This document shows positions 1 to 7,835 of a stretch of 64,000 nucleotides of DNA, one piece after another. The number at the start of each line of letters is the position of its first letter. Positions within the stretch are counted from its first letter, which is position 1. This stretch comes from Paracoccus alcaliphilus. GTDB taxonomy: Bacteria; Pseudomonadota; Alphaproteobacteria; Rhodobacterales; Rhodobacteraceae. The position numbers were made by a program, and so were the translations under genes. Under the pieces are notes generated by a model that saw only the letters and a program-made list of their open reading frames with translations, had not been told where the DNA came from and ran no database searches. The stretch covers positions 248,001 to 312,000 of the forward strand of contig NZ_CP067124.1 in the NCBI RefSeq assembly GCF_028553725.1, written 5' to 3'.

Positions 1-796
1 GTTGTTCGGCATGGCCTTGCGGCAGACGACCGGGTTCGTCGAGAGCTTGCTGCAGCTGGTCGGCCTGAACTGGGCAGTGCCGGATTTCAGCACGCTGTCC
101 CGCCGTCAGAAGACCCTCGCCGTGAACATCCCGTATCGTGGTTCCAAAGGGCCGTTGCACCTGCTGATAGACAGCACCGGCATCAAGGTCGAGGGCGAAG
201 GCGAGTGGCATGCGCGCAAGCACGGTGGCCCGAAGCGGCGTGTCTGGCGCAAGATTCATCTCGGGATCGACGAGCAAACGCTGGAGGTCAGGGCTGTCGA
301 GGTCACCGGGAGCCACATCGGTGATGCGCCCGTTCTGCCCGATCTTCTCAGTCAAATCCCGGAGGACCAGGAGATCGGCAGCGTCACCGCCGACGGCGCT
401 TACGACACGCGCAAATGCCACGATGCGATCGCCGACCGCAGCGCTCATGCCGTCATCCCGCCCCGCAAGAACGCGAAGCCCTGGAAAGCTATCACAGCCG
501 GAGCCATGGCCCGAAACGAAGCCCTTCGCGCCGCGAAATATCTGGGGCGCACCCTCTGGCGACGATGGAGCGGATATCACCGCCGAAGCCGCATCGAAAC
601 AAAGATGCATTGTGTGAAACTGCTGGGCCAGCGCCTCATGGCGCGGGACTTCGACCGCCAGGTCGCCGAACTCCAGGTCCGTATCGCTGTCCTGAACGGT
701 TACACCGCGCTCGGCATACCCGTCACGGAAGCTGTGGGATAAGTCCGTCCGGGGAAGGGGGAACCTCGGCCATCACCCGATTTGTGCAACAGAGTC
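1..796 (+). mobile_element. IS5-family insertion sequence, left part outside the window
   Basis: The element enters from the left edge, so its left end is not visible. Its right end is placed near 796, where the strand reads TTTGTGCAACAGAGTC. This resembles the TTGTGCAACAACGCC ends of the other IS903-type copies at 3378 and 6720. It abuts a fragment of an asparagine-synthase-like gene. The exact terminal base is uncertain by a few positions. Confidence 0.75.
2..742 (+). CDS. IS5-family (IS903 group) transposase, 5' end cut by the window
   Basis: This is a DDE transposase that would cut and paste its own element. About 246 residues are visible and the N-terminus lies left of the window. The catalytic aspartates are seen in LLIDSTGIKVEGEGEWHAR and in the TADGAYDTRKCHD segment, and the glutamate in RRSRIETKMHC. 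The order and spacing match the IS903 type. The reading frame is open to the left edge, so the apparent TTG at position 2 is not a real start. It is related to, but clearly different from, the copies at 2333-3312 and 5734-6666. Confidence 0.85.
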   Translation: MFGMALRQTTGFVESLLQLVGLNWAVPDFSTLSRRQKTLAVNIPYRGSKGPLHLLIDSTGIKVEGEGEWHARKHGGPKRRVWRKIHLGIDEQTLEVRAVEVTGSHIGDAPVLPDLLSQIPEDQEIGSVTADGAYDTRKCHDAIADRSAHAVIPPRKNAKPWKAITAGAMARNEALRAAKYLGRTLWRRWSGYHRRSRIETKMHCVKLLGQRLMARDFDRQVAELQVRIAVLNGYTALGIPVTEAVG

Positions 797-1231
797 TCGC
801 CAAGTGCTCAACACCGGCCCGCCTGGCGAGCTCCGAAGCCACCGCTGCGTCCCGGATGGTGCCTCCTTCCTTGCTGACATAGGTGTAAACGCCAAATTCC
901 CGACCGCTTTGCGAGGCAAGGGTGAACATCACCCGACTATCCAGTCCCGCAGTCATCGCAAGTCGAAACGGCCTGCCTGCATTGCGTATGGATTGTATGA
1001 CCCAACTTGACACGTCGCGGGCGGCGCTCTCCGCAGTTTGTGCTGGGATTGCATGCCGCGGCCAATACCTTTCGACCTTGCAGTTCGCGATCATCGTATT
1101 CGCAGTCAGTATCTTGACTCCGACATACGGTGTTCCGTTTCCTGGGAATCCATAACGAAACGGAAGGTCGGACTCTAGCTCCTCACCTTTCAATAGCCCG
1201 GCGTGGGATGCTATCGCAGACATATCGGATT
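797..1231 (-). pseudogene. Internal fragment of an asparagine-synthase-like (PP-loop ATP pyrophosphatase) gene
   Basis: About 145 residues read continuously on the minus strand between two IS5-type elements. The segment RPFRLAMTAGLDSRVMFTL carries a PP-loop-like TAGLDSR signature. It is preceded by a RYWPRH stretch like the linker of asparagine-synthase domains. Such proteins adenylate a carboxylate for amidation and are common in surface-polysaccharide loci. Both ends are IS sequence: the start of the open frame at 1280 lies in an IS5 tail and the stop at 723 in the other IS. It is therefore a dead internal piece. The family call rests on the motif and general look only. Confidence 0.5.
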
Positions 1232-1293
1232 GGCGTTGTTGCGCAACTATCGCTTGAGGCGTGACTGCCCCTTCCCCCACTCAACTCAGGCTA

Positions 1294-2347
1294 AAGCATT
1301 TCTGTTTTAACCTGCGACATATCCTGCGGCCTTGAAGTAGTTCCAACATTCGCCGGGATCGAAGAGATCACAGACTTCGCCGATGGCCTTGAAGACGTCG
1401 GTAAATGTTCTTGCCCCGATCCTGCGCAGGTGCGCCTTGAGTTTTGCGAATGCCATTTCGATGGGGTTCAGGTCCGGCGAATATGGCGGCAGATAGAGAA
1501 ACCAGCAGCGATGGGCACGCAGAGCCTCAGCAGCCTGCTTGTTGTGGTGGGTGGCAAGGTTGTCGAGGATCACCACGGTTCCCGGCTCGATCTCCGGGAT
1601 CAGGACCTCGCGAACCCAGGCTGCGAAGGCGGGGCCGTCCATTGCGCCCCGGATGCACCAGGGCGCAATCAGGGCATCCGGTGTGAGCCCGGCGATCAGG
1701 GTCTGTGTTCCCCAGCTGCCGAAGGGCGCATCCATGGTCAGGCGTGTGCCGCGCAGGGCACGACCCCGCAGACGGGTGAGATTGGTCTTCACCGAGGTCT
1801 CGTCTATGAAAACCACGCGTTCCGGCCGATCCGCGATGGCTGGCAAGCGATGCTCGAACCAGTCGGTTCGCCGCTGTCTTACCCTGGCACCACGGCGTTC
1901 GGCGGCCACCAGCGACTTTTTTTATAGGTGAACCCAAGCCGCGACAGCAGACTGGCAATGGACGAGTGATGGACACGAACGCCTTCCGCTGCGACCAGCG
2001 CGTCCCTGAGTTCGAACAGCGTGATGTCGGGATCCTGTGCGAGCAGTTCCTCGAAAAAGGCCCGGTGCGGGGCAAGCTTTCCATGCCCTTTGGGACGTCC
2101 CTGGGGCAATGGTTCGGCATGCCCCCTGGTCCTGATCGCCCGGCCCCAACGTGCTCCGGTCGCCGGCGAGAGTTTCAGCCGCAGCGCCGCCGCCCGACCG
2201 CTTAAACCTTCCTCGATATATCGCTGAAACCGCGTCCGGAGCGCCGACGGCAATGGTGCTGACATGATCTATCCTCCCAGACAGAAGGGAATCACGATCC
2301 GCGCTGCGACGGAACCCCAAACGATTCAGGGTTCAGTAGAAATGCTT
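1294..2347 (-). mobile_element. IS630-family insertion sequence
   Basis: The inverted ends are AAGCATTTCT at 1294 and AGAAATGCTT ending at 2347. A TA dinucleotide flanks each side (1292-1293 and 2348-2349), as expected for IS630/Tc1-mariner elements that duplicate TA. The element is inserted in the 3' end of an IS5 transposase gene. It contains two overlapping frames that together make one transposase. Confidence 0.88.
1307..2265 (-). CDS. IS630-family transposase made by a -1 frameshift
   Basis: The upstream frame (2265 to about 1917) encodes an N-terminal helix-turn-helix region of roughly 115 residues, ending FTYKKS. The downstream frame (to 1307) carries the DDE domain, with D in VVFIDETSVKTN, D in VVILDNLATHHN and E in PYSPDLNPIEMAFAKLK. 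The frames join at a run of seven A (plus strand T7 at 1917-1923). A -1 slip there gives FTYKKKSLVAAERRG, the expected continuous family sequence, and a protein of about 319 residues, normal for the family. Programmed frameshifting is known in several IS families. A simple sequencing slip in the homopolymer is the alternative. Confidence 0.8.
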
Positions 2348-3312
2348 TAGGCGGACGATGTCGGCTTTGCCGAGGGCGTTGAAGCGGTTCATGAGTGCGA
2401 CGCGGATGTGGACTTCGGCGGTCTGGCGATCCGGGTCTCTCGCCATGATGCGTTCGCCGAAGGATTTCAGGCAGCGCATCCTCGCCTCGATCCGGCTGCG
2501 GGCGTGGTATCCAGTCCAACGTTTCCAGAAAGCCCGACCGTAATGTCGGGTGGCGCGCAGGGTGTCGTTTCGGGCGCGTGCCGCCGGGCAATCTTCCTTC
2601 CACAGCCGCCCGTTCTTGCGGATCGGAATGATCGGGGTGGCCTCACGCGCGAGGATAGCGGTGTGGCAGCGGCGCGTGTCATAGGCGTCGTCGGCGGTGA
2701 CCGTGCCGATCTTCTCGTCCGCCGGGATCTGGTCGAGTAGGTCGGGCAGAACGGGGCTGTCGCCGTCACGGCTAGGGGTGAATTCCACCGCGCGGATGTC
2801 GGACGTGGCCGGGTCCATCGCCAGATGCACCTTGCGCCATTGGCGCCGCCCCTGCACCCCGTGCTTGCGCGCCTGCCATTCGCCGTCGCCGAGGAACTTG
2901 ATGCCCGTGCTGTCGACCAGCAGGTTGAGCGGCCCGTCGGCGCGGCGATAGGGGATCTGCACGGCCAGGGTCTTCTGTCGGCGGCACAGCGTGAAAAAGT
3001 CAGGCACCGGCCAGTCCAGCCCCGCCAGCTTCAGCAGGCTCGCCACCATCCCGCCTCGCCAAGGTTCCTCGAACCAGTGGCGGAACCTGGCTCGATCTGG
3101 CGAAGCGGCAGCTTGAACAGGACCTTGATCGACAGGCAGAACTGTATCGCCGCATCGGAAAACACCGCTGGCCTCCCAGGCCTCCCATCACGCGGCGCAA
3201 GCCAGGTCATGTCCGTGTCCACCCAGATCAGCAGCGACCCCCGCTTGCGCAGCGATGCGTTGTAGCTGGACCAGTTCGTCGTGCGATAGCGGGCGGGTGA
3301 TGGCTTGCTCAT
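2333..3312 (-). pseudogene. IS5-family (IS903-type) transposase, broken by a small hairpin insertion and an IS630
   Basis: The N-terminal part runs from ATG at 3312 (MSKPSPARYRTTNW) to LPLRQ. The rest resumes in another frame at about 3049 (MVASLLKLAGLDW) and keeps the DDE residues, in LLVDSTGIKFLGDGEW and in RSRIEARMRCLKSFGERI. Compared with the intact copy at 5734, about 38 extra bases lie between LRQ and GMVAS. These contain the hairpin at 3058-3091. The C-terminus is cut off by the IS630 at 2348. The gene cannot give an active transposase. Confidence 0.85.
3058..3091 (-). repeat. Small hairpin insertion A (13-nt conserved loop)
   Basis: On the minus (gene sense) strand the arms are GCCAGGTTCC and GGAACCTTGGC, ten pairs with one bulged T. 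They enclose the loop GCCACTGGTTCGA. The hairpin lies in the extra bases that break the IS5 transposase frame. The same loop (12 of 13 bases) sits in an unrelated stem at 4700-4731 in another transposase gene. Its nature is unknown. Confidence 0.6.
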
Positions 3313-3445
3313 GCAGCGCGTCTAACGGCATGGATTCGCAAAGTGAATCACTTGCCGTCAGGCTTGTGCAACAACGCCGAGCGACAGGCATCGGTGTTCA
3401 GGTAGTCTCCACGCGCGAGACGGCGCCCGGAGCCGCTTATCGGGC

Positions 3446-3615
3446 TCATGCTGGTAGCAGCCGAGGCAGTCTGGCGAGGTTGTTGGCGGCCATCGTCAGG
3501 ATGAAGCGAGAACGCATCCGCTCGACGCCACGATAGACGGTTTGGACCATGCCGCCGACAGTCTTGGCCCAACCGAACGCCTCTTCGATCCGTTTGCGGC
3601 GCTTTATGGAAAGGC
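3446..3615 (-). pseudogene. C-terminal remnant of a different IS5-family transposase
   Basis: About 55 residues end at the stop at 3446. They include RRKRIEEAFGWAKTVGGM and RMRSRFILTMAANNLARL, the typical C-terminal glutamate-containing block of an IS5-family subgroup. The upstream coding part is missing: beyond about 3615 the sequence belongs to a sugar isomerase gene on the other strand. This scar marks the end that truncated that gene. Confidence 0.7.
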
Positions 3616-4201
3616 GGTGATGGACGATTTTCACGCCTCGATCGACATGGCGGCGGAACTGGGCGCGCCGGTCCTGACCATCGTCACCGGCGGGGTTCAG
3701 TCCGGAACGCGCGGCGTCACCGACAGCCTGCGCCTGGTGACCGACCGTGTGGCCGAGGCCGCCCCCTACGCCGCCTCGCGCGGCGTCAGGCTGGCGCTCG
3801 AGCCGCTGAACCCGGTCTATGGCGGCGACCGCTCCTGCCTGACCACCCTGCGCGACGCGCTGGACATCTGCGATGCCGTCGGCGCGCCCAATCTCGGCGT
3901 GGCGGTCGATGTCTATCATGTCTGGTGGGACACCGACCTGCCGCGCCAGCTGGCCCGCGCGGGCGACCGTATCCTCGGCTATCATCTCTGCGACTGGCTG
4001 GCCGATACCTCGGATGTGCTGCTGGATCGCGGCATGATGGGCGACGGCGTAGCCGATCTGAAGGCCATCCGCTCCGCGGTCGAGGCGGCGGGCTATGAAG
4101 GTCTCTGCGAGGTCGAAATCTTCTCGGCAAACAATTGGTGGAAGCGCGATCCGGCCGAGGTGCTGGATATGATTGTCATGCGTTTTCGGTCAGTTTGCTG
4201 A
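3616..4201 (+). pseudogene. Sugar phosphate isomerase/epimerase (xylose-isomerase-like TIM barrel), N-terminus lost
   Basis: About 195 residues of a TIM-barrel protein of the xylose isomerase-like superfamily remain. They include LALEPLNPVYGGDRSC (metal-ligand glutamate), NLGVAVDVYHVWWD (metal-site aspartate and histidine), GYHLCDW and LCEVEIFS. The family normally has about 270-290 residues, so the first third is gone, replaced by the IS5 scar ending near 3615. The apparent ATG at 3542 lies in IS sequence. The C-terminus (VMRFRSVC) looks natural. A further gene with a good ribosome site starts 19 bases downstream, so this was probably part of a sugar-catabolic operon. Confidence 0.75.
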
Positions 4202-4210
4202 TCTGTAACT

Positions 4211-4231
4211 GGAGGAAATCATGAGTCGACT
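4211..4231 (+). pseudogene. First codons of the next operon gene, cut by an IS
   Basis: A strong Shine-Dalgarno (GGAGG at 4211-4215) precedes ATG at 4221, followed by only AGT CGA CTC before the left end of the IS at about 4231. This was the start of the gene after the sugar isomerase. The rest is not in the window. Confidence 0.45.
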
Positions 4232-4699
4232 CTGACCAACGCGGAACGCGTTGATATTGCGTGATCATCCTGCGGTTTTGTTGGTGTTTTCTTGCAGGAT
4301 TTTGTAATCTTGACGCAGAAACCCTGCAATTTGTGATCGCCAATGAAGCCCCATTTCCGGACCGCCGAACAGGATGATCTTCTGCGCCCCAGGCTGGTGG
4401 ATATGATCGATCCGCGCCACGAGTTGGTGAAGCTCGCGGCGCTGATCGACTGGGAGTTCTTCGAGCGGGAATGGGCCGGGTTCTTCCCCTCGGCGACGGG
4501 GCGCCCGGCGACTTCTCCGCGTCTGATCGCCGGGCTGATGTATCTGCAGCATGCGTTCAAGCTGTCGGACGAGGCGGTGGTCGCCCGTTGGGTCGAGAAC
4601 CCCTACTACCAGCATTTCACCGGCGAGACCTTCTTTCAGCATCGCCCGCCTATTGATCCGTCATCGCTGGTGCGCTGGCGCAAGAGGATCGGTGAGTGA

Positions 4700-4731
4700 G
4701 GCGTGAGCCGCCACTGGTTCAAGGCCACGCC
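4700..4731 (+). repeat. Small hairpin insertion B (13-nt conserved loop)
   Basis: The arms GGCGTGAGCC and GGCCACGCC form nine pairs with one bulged A around the loop GCCACTGGTTCAA. The hairpin lies in about 35 extra bases between codons for RIGE and VEWLL, and it shifts the frame. The loop matches the one at 3058-3091 in 12 of 13 bases, while the stem is unrelated. Confidence 0.6.
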
Positions 4732-5666
4732 GAACGCGTGGAATGGCTGTTGACCAAGACGATCGAGGCTGGCCGCAGTTCCGGGACGATCACCGACAAG
4801 GTCCTGAAACGGGTGGTGGTCGATACGACGGTCATGGAAAAGAACATCGCCCATCCGACGGACGCCCGGCTCTACGAGCGGGCCCGCGCCCTGCTGGTTG
4901 GTCTGGCGAAGAGGGCCGGGATCGAACTGCGCCAGAGCTATGCCCGTCTTGCACCGCGGCTGGCGATCCAGGTCGGGCGCTACGCCCATGCCCGCCAGTT
5001 CAAACGCATGCGCAAGGCGCTGCGCCAACTCAAGGGCCATGTCGGCCGGGTGCGTCGCGATCTGCGCCGGCACCTGCAGGACATCCCGCAAAGCCCCCTG
5101 CGCGAGAGGGTTGTGGACGCCCTCTGGCTGGTCGGCCGCCTGCTGGAACAGGGACCAAAGAGCCGCGACAAGGTCTATTCCCTGCACGAGCCCGAGGTCG
5201 ATTGCATCTCCAAAGGCAAGGCACGGGTGCGATACGAGTTTGGCACCAAGGTCAGCCTCGCCACGACCCTTGTCGGCGGCCTCATAGTTGGCGCCCGCAG
5301 CTTTCCCGGCAATCCCCATGACGGCCACACCCTGGCACCGGCCCTCGAACAGGTCGAAATTCTGACCGATACGAGGCCCACACTCGCCCTGGTCGACCGC
5401 GGCTATCGCGGGCATGGCATCGAGACCACCCGCGTCCTGATCAGCGGCCAGCGGCGCGGTATCACCCCGGCGCTGGCGAAGCTCCTCAAACGGCGCAGCG
5501 CCATCGAGCCCGAGATCGGCCACATGAAATCAGACGGCAGATTGACCAGATGCCCCCTGAAGGGCAGGATCGGCGATGCCATCTTCGCCGTGCTCTGCGC
5601 CTGCGGCCACAACATCCGAAAGATCCTCGCCCATATCAGGGCTCTTTGGGCCTTCGTCATCCGCTT

Positions 5667-6720
5667 GGCGTTGTTGCAGAACTCCGTTTTCTGAGGGATT
5701 CACACTGCGAATCCAGTGGGCTAAGGGGCGAGTATGAGCAAGCCTGAGCCGACCCGCTACCGCACGATGAACTGGAAGTCCTACAACGATGCCTTGAAGC
5801 GGCGCGGGTCCCTTCTGATCTGGCTGGACAAGGACATGGTTTGGCGCGCACCCAAATCCGGATGCAATGGTCGGCCGCCGGTCTTCTCTGATGCCGCGAT
5901 CCAGTTCTGCTTGATGGTGAAGGTTCTGTTCGGCCTGCCTCTGCGGCAAACGACAGGGATGGTGGCGAGCATCCTTTCGATGGCCGGGCTCGACTGGCGG
6001 GTGCCCGATTTCTCGACCCTGAGCCGCAGGCAGAAGCGCATCACGGTTCAGATCACGAGCCGCCGTGCGCCGGGGCCGCTGAACCTGCTGGTGGACAGCA
6101 CCGGGATCAAGTTTCTTGGTGATGGGGAATGGCTTGCCCGCAAGCATGGCCCGCATCGCCGACGCCAATATCGTAAGGTTCATCTGGCGATGGACACGGC
6201 TACAGGTGACATCCGCGCCGTCGAATTCACCTCAAGCCGTGAAGGCGACAGCCCTGTTCTGCCCGACCTGCTCAACCAGATCCCAGAGGATGAACAGATC
6301 GGCACCGTCACCGGCGACGGTGCCTTTGACACCCGACGCTGCCACACCGCGATCCTGGATCGAGGCGGCACCGCCATCATCCCGATCCGGAGGAATGGCC
6401 GTCTCTGGAAGGAGGATTGCCCCGCAGCCAGGGCGCGCAACGAGATCCTCCGGGCAACCCAGCGCTTGGGCAGGGCCATATGGAAGCGCTGGTCAGGTTA
6501 TCACGTCCGAAGCAGGATCGAGGCAAGGATGCGCTGCCTCAAGGCCTTCGGTGAACGCATCTCATCACGAGACCCGGACCGCCAGACCGCCGAAATCCAT
6601 ATCCGCATCGCCCTCATGAACCGCTTCAATGCCCTCGGATCCGCCGAGATCAAACGCGTGGCATGAACTCAACGCGGAAAGGGAAAACTGCGCTCACACA
6701 CTGACTTCTGCAACAACGCC
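5667..6720 (+). mobile_element. Intact IS5-family element, IS903 group, with 9-bp target duplication
   Basis: The ends are GGCGTTGTTGCAGAA at 5667 and its inverted copy TTCTGCAACAACGCC ending at 6720. The direct repeat CATCCGCTT flanks the element at 5658-5666 and 6721-6729. A 9-bp duplication is the hallmark of the IS903 group of IS5. The element is 1,054 bp and carries one uninterrupted transposase gene, so it may still move. Confidence 0.93.
5734..6666 (+). CDS. IS5-family (IS903 group) transposase, intact
   Basis: 310 residues, the usual length for IS903-type transposases. The N-terminus MSKPEPTRYRTMNWKSYN and the block LPLRQTTGMVASILSMAG match the family pattern. Catalytic D residues lie in NLLVDSTGIKFLGDGEW (about 118) and in GDGAFDTRRCH (about 199), and E in YHVRSRIEARMRC (about 268). 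The gene fills a complete element with inverted ends and a 9-bp duplication. It serves as the intact reference that shows where the copy at 2333-3312 is broken. Confidence 0.93.
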   Translation: MSKPEPTRYRTMNWKSYNDALKRRGSLLIWLDKDMVWRAPKSGCNGRPPVFSDAAIQFCLMVKVLFGLPLRQTTGMVASILSMAGLDWRVPDFSTLSRRQKRITVQITSRRAPGPLNLLVDSTGIKFLGDGEWLARKHGPHRRRQYRKVHLAMDTATGDIRAVEFTSSREGDSPVLPDLLNQIPEDEQIGTVTGDGAFDTRRCHTAILDRGGTAIIPIRRNGRLWKEDCPAARARNEILRATQRLGRAIWKRWSGYHVRSRIEARMRCLKAFGERISSRDPDRQTAEIHIRIALMNRFNALGSAEIKRVA

Positions 6721-6801
6721 CATCCGCTTCATCCTCGGCATCATCGTGGTCGTTAACAGACCACTTCAGATGCAGGGCGCGGCATAACCGCGTTGTTCAG
6801 A

Positions 6802-7066
6802 ACCGACGATGTAGCCGGTTTCCGCCGATTTTTCTGTTCGAGCGCAAGTGCTGCAAGCAGACGGGGGAATCGATGTGCCAGAACCGCCCAACTGACGCTT
6901 GGGCGTCATTCTCAAAGTGCGGCGCCACGATCCTTTTTTCTGATCGCCACCTCGCAACATTCGCGGGGGATGGCGATCATGATTTCTGGCATTGTCGTCG
7001 ATGCAACGACCCGGAATGGCAGTCGCTCTCGCCTCTTGATGCCTTGCGCGATCTGGCGAAACGGCC
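6802..7066. other. Short region between IS end and prophage tail genes
   Basis: No convincing conserved gene is seen. A plus-strand frame at 6873-7070 would encode 65 residues with a HCRRC motif and ends at the tail-gene stop. It has no clear ribosome site, so it is not called as a gene. No copy of the tRNA-Arg 3' end (a possible left prophage attachment site) was found here. Confidence 0.4.
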
Positions 7067-7825
7067 TTAGCTGATCCCGTATTTGCCCAGCAGGAATGCC
7101 TCCATGCGGCGTCGATAACCGGCATTCTCGGCCAGCCCGAGATCGGTCGCGAGAACGCCGCTCATGCCAATATTTATGCGGGAGGCATAGTGCCAATACC
7201 ATTGTCCTGCCGCCGTGCCATCTGTCATCCGCGCGTCAATATTTCCACGGGCGACCTCCTCTCCATCCAGCCAGATGCTGGCACCGTGGGCGGAGCCGCA
7301 GAACATGACCAGTGCCGGACGCCCCACCAAGCTGCCGCTGGGTAGAGCATAGGTCAGCAAGATATTATCGGACCCAGAGACCCCGCCGCTTCAGATCGTG
7401 AGGGCGGTGGCCGTGTTATTCAGTCCCATCCGCACCGACTTTCTTGTCGGGTCGGCCTGATCGGTTACGGAGCGGGCCAGAAGCTTGTCGCCAGCACTCT
7501 CCGTGACCTCCACCACCGCAAATACAGTCCAGAAGGGCCGGGGAAATTGGCTGGAGGGCAACATCCGTCTGGGGGTCCCGTCCGGAATGCTAAATGCAGG
7601 CTGTCCGTTGATGACCCCATATGACAGCGATGCGCTATCGATCGGCACAACGCTATTAGCCCGCGTCCGATCCAGCGTCGATCCGCCAGACGGATAGTCG
7701 GGATCGGTGAAGATTTCCCATCCGGGAACACCGCCCATGGCGGCACCCTCGGGCGTGCGGGTGATCTGCGGCAAGGCGGCATCAGGTGCGATGGCGATTC
7801 CGGGGTGATTGATGATAGGGCGCAT
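7067..7825 (-). pseudogene. Phage tail-associated protein interrupted by an in-frame TGA
   Basis: A frame from ATG at 7825 encodes 144 residues (MRPIINHPGIAIAPD to NTATALTI) and stops at TGA, 7391-7393. The same frame continues without shift (SGGVSGSDNILLTYALPSG) to a TAA at 7067, ending YRRRMEAFLLGKYGIS. This ending is typical of concanavalin-like phage decoration or tail proteins. A single substitution therefore splits a protein of about 251 residues. It lies directly downstream of the large SGNH tail gene (10 bases apart). Function unknown; the structural role is inferred from position. Confidence 0.6.
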
Positions 7826-7835
7826 GCACTGATCC

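Larger units (their letters stand above)
1232..3378 (-). mobile_element. IS5-family (IS903-type) element, itself interrupted by an IS630 element
   Basis: The outer ends are GGCGTTGTTGCGCAACT at 1232 and its inverted counterpart ending GTGCAACAACGCC at 3378. The IS630 element at 1294-2347 sits near the end of the transposase gene. Removing it restores a normal C-terminus (VRLA then stop), very like the VA stop of the intact copy at 5667-6720. The 9-base flanks (TATCGGATT left, GAGCGACAG right) do not match, so the two sides were probably rearranged after insertion. Confidence 0.8.
4343..6787 (+). pseudogene. IS5-family transposase, frameshifted and split by an IS
   Basis: The first part (4343-4699) encodes MKPHFRTAEQDDLL to RWRKRIGE. 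The second, in another frame from about 4732, runs from VEWLLTKTIEAG through VVVDTTVMEKN and LALVDRGYRGHG to RRSAIEPEIGHMKSDGRL, so the D, D and E blocks are all present. It then reads AFVIR into the inserted IS. Removing that IS with one copy of its 9-base duplication restores VIRFILGIIVVVNRPLQMQGAA and a stop at 6787. The repaired protein would have about 450 residues. The subgroup within IS5 is not certain. Confidence 0.8.
4231..6801 (+). mobile_element. IS5-family element carrying a second IS inside its transposase gene
   Basis: The inverted ends are TCTGACCAACGCGG at 4231 and the complement of TCTGAACAACGCGG ending at 6801 (13 of 14 bases alike). The transposase gene between them is broken twice: by a roughly 35-base hairpin insertion at 4700-4731 and by the IS903-type element at 5667-6720. 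No target duplication is visible, and the exact ends are uncertain by a few bases. Confidence 0.65.

Noticed and set aside
1852..1874. Third occurrence of an ACTGGTTCGAG motif resembling the hairpin loop
   Set aside because: It lies in the IS630 transposase where TDWFEHR is expected coding sequence, with no extra bases and no frame break, so it is coincidental.
6873..7070. 65-codon plus-strand frame with a HCRRC motif
   Set aside because: No ribosome site and no recognised family; it could be real but cannot be supported.
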